Assembly: GCA_902803625.1 (NCBI GenBank)
Contig: CADCQV010000301.1
Location: 1-7,719, forward strand
DNA: 7,719 nt
From: an uncultured Lachnospiraceae bacterium
GTDB lineage: Bacteria; Bacillota; Clostridia; Lachnospirales; Lachnospiraceae
Direction: 5' to 3'
Part shown: positions 4,581-7,719 of the stretch, in pieces
How positions within the stretch are numbered: position 1 is the stretch's first letter
Layout of the letters: each line of letters opens with the position of its first letter
Position numbers and translations under genes: made by a program
The notes under the pieces: generated by a model
Told to the model about the DNA's origin: nothing
Seen by the model: only the letters and a program-made list of their open reading frames with translations
Databases searched by the model: none

Positions 4581-6494
4581 TCAGTCAAATTTATATATTA
4601 CCGCTCCGAAGGGCGGAAGGGTGAAGCCTATGGAATAGGGCTGGTTATCCCACTCGATATTTTCAGTCTTCACCGTCTTCTTTACCTTTGCGCCCGTACC
4701 GCCGAAGCGTATTTCGTCACTGTTCAGCACCAGTGTACACTTTGCCTCCTTCGGAAGACCCATACGGTAATCATCTCTTTCTATGGGCGTGAAATTGACC
4801 ACCACGGCAAGATTATTCTTCCCGGTGGAATTCATGCGGATGAAGGAGTACAGGCTTTTTTCCGTGTCATCGGCATTTATCCACAGGAAGCCCCTGCTGT
4901 CATTGTCAAACTCCCAAAGGGCACTGTACTCCCTGTATATCTTCAGAAGCTCCTTCGAGTATTCCTGCAGTGCCGCGTGGTTCGCATCATCCAGAAGGAA
5001 CCAGTCGATCTCCCTTTCCTCGCTCCACTCTCTTTCCTGTCCGAATTCCTGACCCATAAACAGAAGCTTCTTTCCGCTGTGGGTCATCATAAAAGCATAG
5101 CCTGCCCTGAGGTTTGCGAATTTTTCCTGGGGACTTCCCGGCATTTTATTGAGCATAGAGCATTTTAGGTGCACTACCTCGTCATGGGAGAGCACCAGAA
5201 TATAATTCTCCGCGGAATTATAGCTCATGGCAAAGGTCATTTTGTAATGGTTGTTCCTTCTGAAATAGGGATCCAGCTTCATATAGTCGCAAAAGTCATG
5301 CATCCATCCCATATTCCATTTGAAGGAGAATCCGAGGCCGTCATCCTCCGGCCGTGCTGTTACCTTCGGCCAGGCCGTGGATTCCTCGGCGATCATCATT
5401 ACGCCCTTATTTGCACCGAGCATCACCGAATTAAGATGCTTGAAAAACTCAATTGCTTCCAGATTCTTATTTCCGCCGTACTTATTTGCGACCCATTCAC
5501 CGTCACGCTTTCCGTAATCAAGATAAAGCATTGATGCAACCGCATCAACCCTCAGGCCGTCAATATGGAATTCCTCTACCCAGTAAACCGCATTGGCAAT
5601 GAGGAAATTACTGACCTCATTCTTTCCGTAATTAAATATCTTTGTACCCCAGTCGGGATGCTCTCCCTTTCTCGGATCGGAATACTCGAACAGAGGCTCA
5701 CCGTCAAAATTCGCAAGTCCGTGTTCATCCCTCGGGAAATGAGCCGGAACCCAGTCAAGAATGACTCCCACATTGTTTTTGTGGAGCTTGTCCACAAGAT
5801 ATCTGAAGTCATCGGGATCTCCGTAACGGGAGGTGGGAGCATAGTAGCCGGTCACCTGATATCCCCAGGAACCGTCAAAGGGATGCTCTGCGATCCCCAT
5901 CAGCTCCACGTGGGTATATTTCATTTCCTTCAGGTATGCTGTCAGTCTGTCGGCAAACTCCCTGTAGCTGTAGAATCCGTCGTTCTCCTCTACGGGATGC
6001 CTCATCCATGAACCCATATGACACTCGTAAATCGCCATAGGCTCGCGGTTCATGTCCTTTTTCTCCCTCTCCTTCAGCCACTTGCCGTCTCCCCATTTAT
6101 AGGGTTTTCCGTTTTTTCCGGAAATAAAGGTCTTCGAGGCTGTTCCGGGTCTCAGCTCAGCATAGGAAGCAAAGGGATCCGCCTTATAGATAGTACTTCC
6201 GTTGGCCTTTTCTATAAAGAACTTATAGAGCCGTCCGCTTTCCACACCGGGTATAAATTTCTGCCATATCCCGACACCCTCCAGTCTCTCCATGGGATCC
6301 GCATTTATATCCCAGTTATTGAATTCACCGACTACGTGTACAGCCCTTGCATGCGGAGCCCACACCGCAAAGAAAAACCCGTCCTGTCCGTTCTCCCTGC
6401 TGGGATGTGCCCCGAGCTTTGAATAGATCCTGTAGTGAGTGCCGTTACCGAAAAGGTACTGATCATCCTCTGAAATAAATACTTTTTCCCTCAT
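4581..6494 (-). CDS. glgB: 1,4-alpha-glucan (glycogen) branching enzyme
   Basis: Cytoplasmic enzyme that cuts alpha-1,4 chains of glycogen and rejoins them as alpha-1,6 branches (EC 2.4.1.18). At 637 residues it is the shorter form with one N-terminal CBM48 module (about 38-125, AVWAPHARAVHVVGEFNNWD); E. coli GlgB is about 90 residues longer. The GH13 barrel shows all four conserved regions: DWVPAHF 247-253, GLRVDAVASM 313-322 with nucleophile D317, AEEST 369-373 with acid/base E370, and LSHDEV 435-440 with D438. The C-terminal beta domain runs from about 530 to the end (LPPFGAVIYKF). After HDEVV the sequence is HLKCSM, where many GlgB have HGK. The ATG overlaps the upstream stop as ATGA, and AAGGA at 6501-6505 lies 6 bases before it, so the two genes are co-translated. 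No other glycogen gene is in the window. No terminator follows; the sigma-28 promoter begins 17 bases downstream. Confidence 0.97.
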   Translation of the reverse strand: MREKVFISEDDQYLFGNGTHYRIYSKLGAHPSRENGQDGFFFAVWAPHARAVHVVGEFNNWDINADPMERLEGVGIWQKFIPGVESGRLYKFFIEKANGSTIYKADPFASYAELRPGTASKTFISGKNGKPYKWGDGKWLKEREKKDMNREPMAIYECHMGSWMRHPVEENDGFYSYREFADRLTAYLKEMKYTHVELMGIAEHPFDGSWGYQVTGYYAPTSRYGDPDDFRYLVDKLHKNNVGVILDWVPAHFPRDEHGLANFDGEPLFEYSDPRKGEHPDWGTKIFNYGKNEVSNFLIANAVYWVEEFHIDGLRVDAVASMLYLDYGKRDGEWVANKYGGNKNLEAIEFFKHLNSVMLGANKGVMMIAEESTAWPKVTARPEDDGLGFSFKWNMGWMHDFCDYMKLDPYFRRNNHYKMTFAMSYNSAENYILVLSHDEVVHLKCSMLNKMPGSPQEKFANLRAGYAFMMTHSGKKLLFMGQEFGQEREWSEEREIDWFLLDDANHAALQEYSKELLKIYREYSALWEFDNDSRGFLWINADDTEKSLYSFIRMNSTGKNNLAVVVNFTPIERDDYRMGLPKEAKCTLVLNSDEIRFGGTGAKVKKTVKTENIEWDNQPYSIGFTLPPFGAVIYKFD

Positions 6495-7719
6495 ATGAAA
6501 TCCTTCTCCCTTAAGATTATCATGTCGTCGTCGTCATAACGCTTGCCCACAACCACATCAAGGAAATGTCCGGGGGTCTTTCTGTTTACATGCCTTATTG
6601 CATCATCAACGATTTCTTCCACCTCATCGATAGTGACAAAGTGGTCCGCAGTCTGCCGCTCATCTATCTTTGTATAAAGGGCGAGAACGCCCAGATCGTC
6701 TATCGTATACTCCTGCTCCCTGGCATATTCCCTGCCATGGAATACCAGATCGTCATTGGTATAGGTCGGTATCTCTATCTTCACGTCAAAAACATCATCA
6801 AACCAGTCCTTCTTCCGGTTACGTTCCAGCATCCGGTATGAGGACTTCGTCTCCTCCAATATGAGCAGGATGGAGGTTTCCGGCCTGGTGAGCACCTTAT
6901 GGATATTTTCAAGAGAGGCATCATTAAGATCCGCCGCGTGCTCGATCACAAGAGCACAGCCGTCCAGTGCCTGCAGCACATCGGGAACATTCTTTGTATT
7001 GAAAAGATCTGCGGGAATTTTCGCAACCTTACCTACAAACTCCTCGGGATGCTCGTGCATATAGCCCCTGGCAAGTGCATTTGCGAGATTGATCCTCGCG
7101 CTCTGCTCATTTCCGGTGATAAAGACATTTCCGTTCTGTCCGTTCAGTCTCATACGGTTAAGGGCATCCCTGATTATATCCGGAAGATCATGCATTGGCA
7201 GGAATTGTGCAAAAATGTCTTTCTCGTCCTCATCAAAGCCCTTCACCGGCTGGGGTTCCGGAGCCACATACTTTTTCTTTCTTTCCTCCGGCTCTTTCCG
7301 GACCCTCTTCCTTTCCTCAGGGCTCTTATCCTCCGGAATATCCTCCCCGGGGATCTCTTTTTCCGGCTCCTTATGCTTCACCCCTTCAGGTATTCTCTCA
7401 GGCACTCTCTCCGGCTCCGGACTCTTTTTCTCCGTCCCGGCCTCTTCCATGCTCCTTAAACGGGAATTCACCTTTTCCCTGTGCTCCCGCAAAAGTCCTG
7501 TAAGGTCGCTTGTGATGGCAAGGGTCTCTCTCTTCATTCCCTCCTTGGGACTTTCGGGAGATACCGCCTTTGGTTCCTCAGGTACCGGCTCCTCGGTTTC
7601 TATATTTATGCTGATGCCTTCCTCCGGGAGCGCCGGTTTTTCCGCAGCTCCGGGCGTACCAAGAACCCCGGAAAGCTCATTTACCATATCACTGGTCTGC
7701 TCTAAGGATTTTCTCTTTA
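6491..7719 (-). CDS. Pro/Glu-rich protein with degenerate AAA+-like domain (5' end open at window edge)
   Basis: The first in-frame ATG is at 7687 (398 residues), but the frame stays open upstream to the window edge (KRKSLEQTSD precedes the Met) and no ribosome site precedes that ATG, so the true start is probably outside. Numbered from that Met, residues about 11-150 are low-complexity Pro/Glu/Lys/Arg and likely disordered. From about 160 the protein resembles a CbbX/SpoVK-type AAA+ domain: helical lead-in, strand NVFITG, helix, strand CALVIEHA, strand SILLILEETK, then a helical lid with IEIPTYTNDDL. The Walker A position reads GNEQSARI (192-199) where GxxxxGK[TS] is expected, and Walker B reads LVIEH (246-250) in place of hhhDE, so ATP hydrolysis seems unlikely. 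The tail runs VVVGKRYDDDDMIILREKDFI. It is coupled to glgB by an ATGA overlap, which suggests a role with GlgB or glycogen. The fold assignment is inference from pattern, not a confirmed family. Confidence 0.8.
   Translation of the reverse strand, partial: KRKSLEQTSDMVNELSGVLGTPGAAEKPALPEEGISINIETEEPVPEEPKAVSPESPKEGMKRETLAITSDLTGLLREHREKVNSRLRSMEEAGTEKKSPEPERVPERIPEGVKHKEPEKEIPGEDIPEDKSPEERKRVRKEPEERKKKYVAPEPQPVKGFDEDEKDIFAQFLPMHDLPDIIRDALNRMRLNGQNGNVFITGNEQSARINLANALARGYMHEHPEEFVGKVAKIPADLFNTKNVPDVLQALDGCALVIEHAADLNDASLENIHKVLTRPETSILLILEETKSSYRMLERNRKKDWFDDVFDVKIEIPTYTNDDLVFHGREYAREQEYTIDDLGVLALYTKIDERQTADHFVTIDEVEEIVDDAIRHVNRKTPGHFLDVVVGKRYDDDDMIILREKDFI

Noticed and set aside
1..7719. CRISPR array, tRNA or rRNA genes, insertion sequences
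   Set aside because: No spaced direct repeats, cloverleaf-type tRNA sequence, rRNA-like stretch or transposase was seen on either strand.

Overview
All genes in this window lie on the minus strand. The window looks like part of a motile Firmicutes chromosome, most likely a Lachnospiraceae-type Clostridium relative (Butyrivibrio/Roseburia/Lachnospira-like). This rests on the style of the flagellin, the large flagellin-linked protein with a FliK-like end, the single-CBM48 form of GlgB, strong AGGAGG-type ribosome sites and moderate GC. The species call is inference.

Reading in the direction of transcription (high to low coordinates), three blocks are visible. Block 1 (7719-4581) is a translationally coupled pair. 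The first gene encodes a Pro/Glu/Lys-rich protein ending in an AAA+-like domain whose ATP-binding residues look lost, and its reading frame is still open at the window edge. The second is the glycogen branching enzyme GlgB, joined to it by a 4-base ATGA overlap. Block 2 (4564-3971) is a compact single-gene unit: a near-ideal sigma-28 (FliA/SigD) flagellar promoter, a strong Shine-Dalgarno, an unrecognised 148-residue protein, and a clear intrinsic terminator. Block 3 (about 3814-1) starts after a 75-base palindromic repeat of the widespread TGTCATyCTGAG type. It carries a roughly 1052-residue protein with a FliK-like C-terminal domain and repeated short motifs, overlapped by 17 bases by the N-terminal part of a flagellin gene that runs off the window.

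The most interesting signals are regulatory. One sigma-28 promoter marks the orphan 148-residue gene as a probable late flagellar gene. A second candidate sigma-28 promoter is embedded in the 3' end of the FliK-like gene and would give flagellin its own transcript, with a leader of about 125 bases. That leader contains two hairpins and GGA motifs reminiscent of CsrA control of flagellin. Three successive flagellar-type proteins begin with M-[HR]-I-N. The pseudo-AAA+/GlgB pair is a candidate for an undescribed partner of glycogen branching enzyme.
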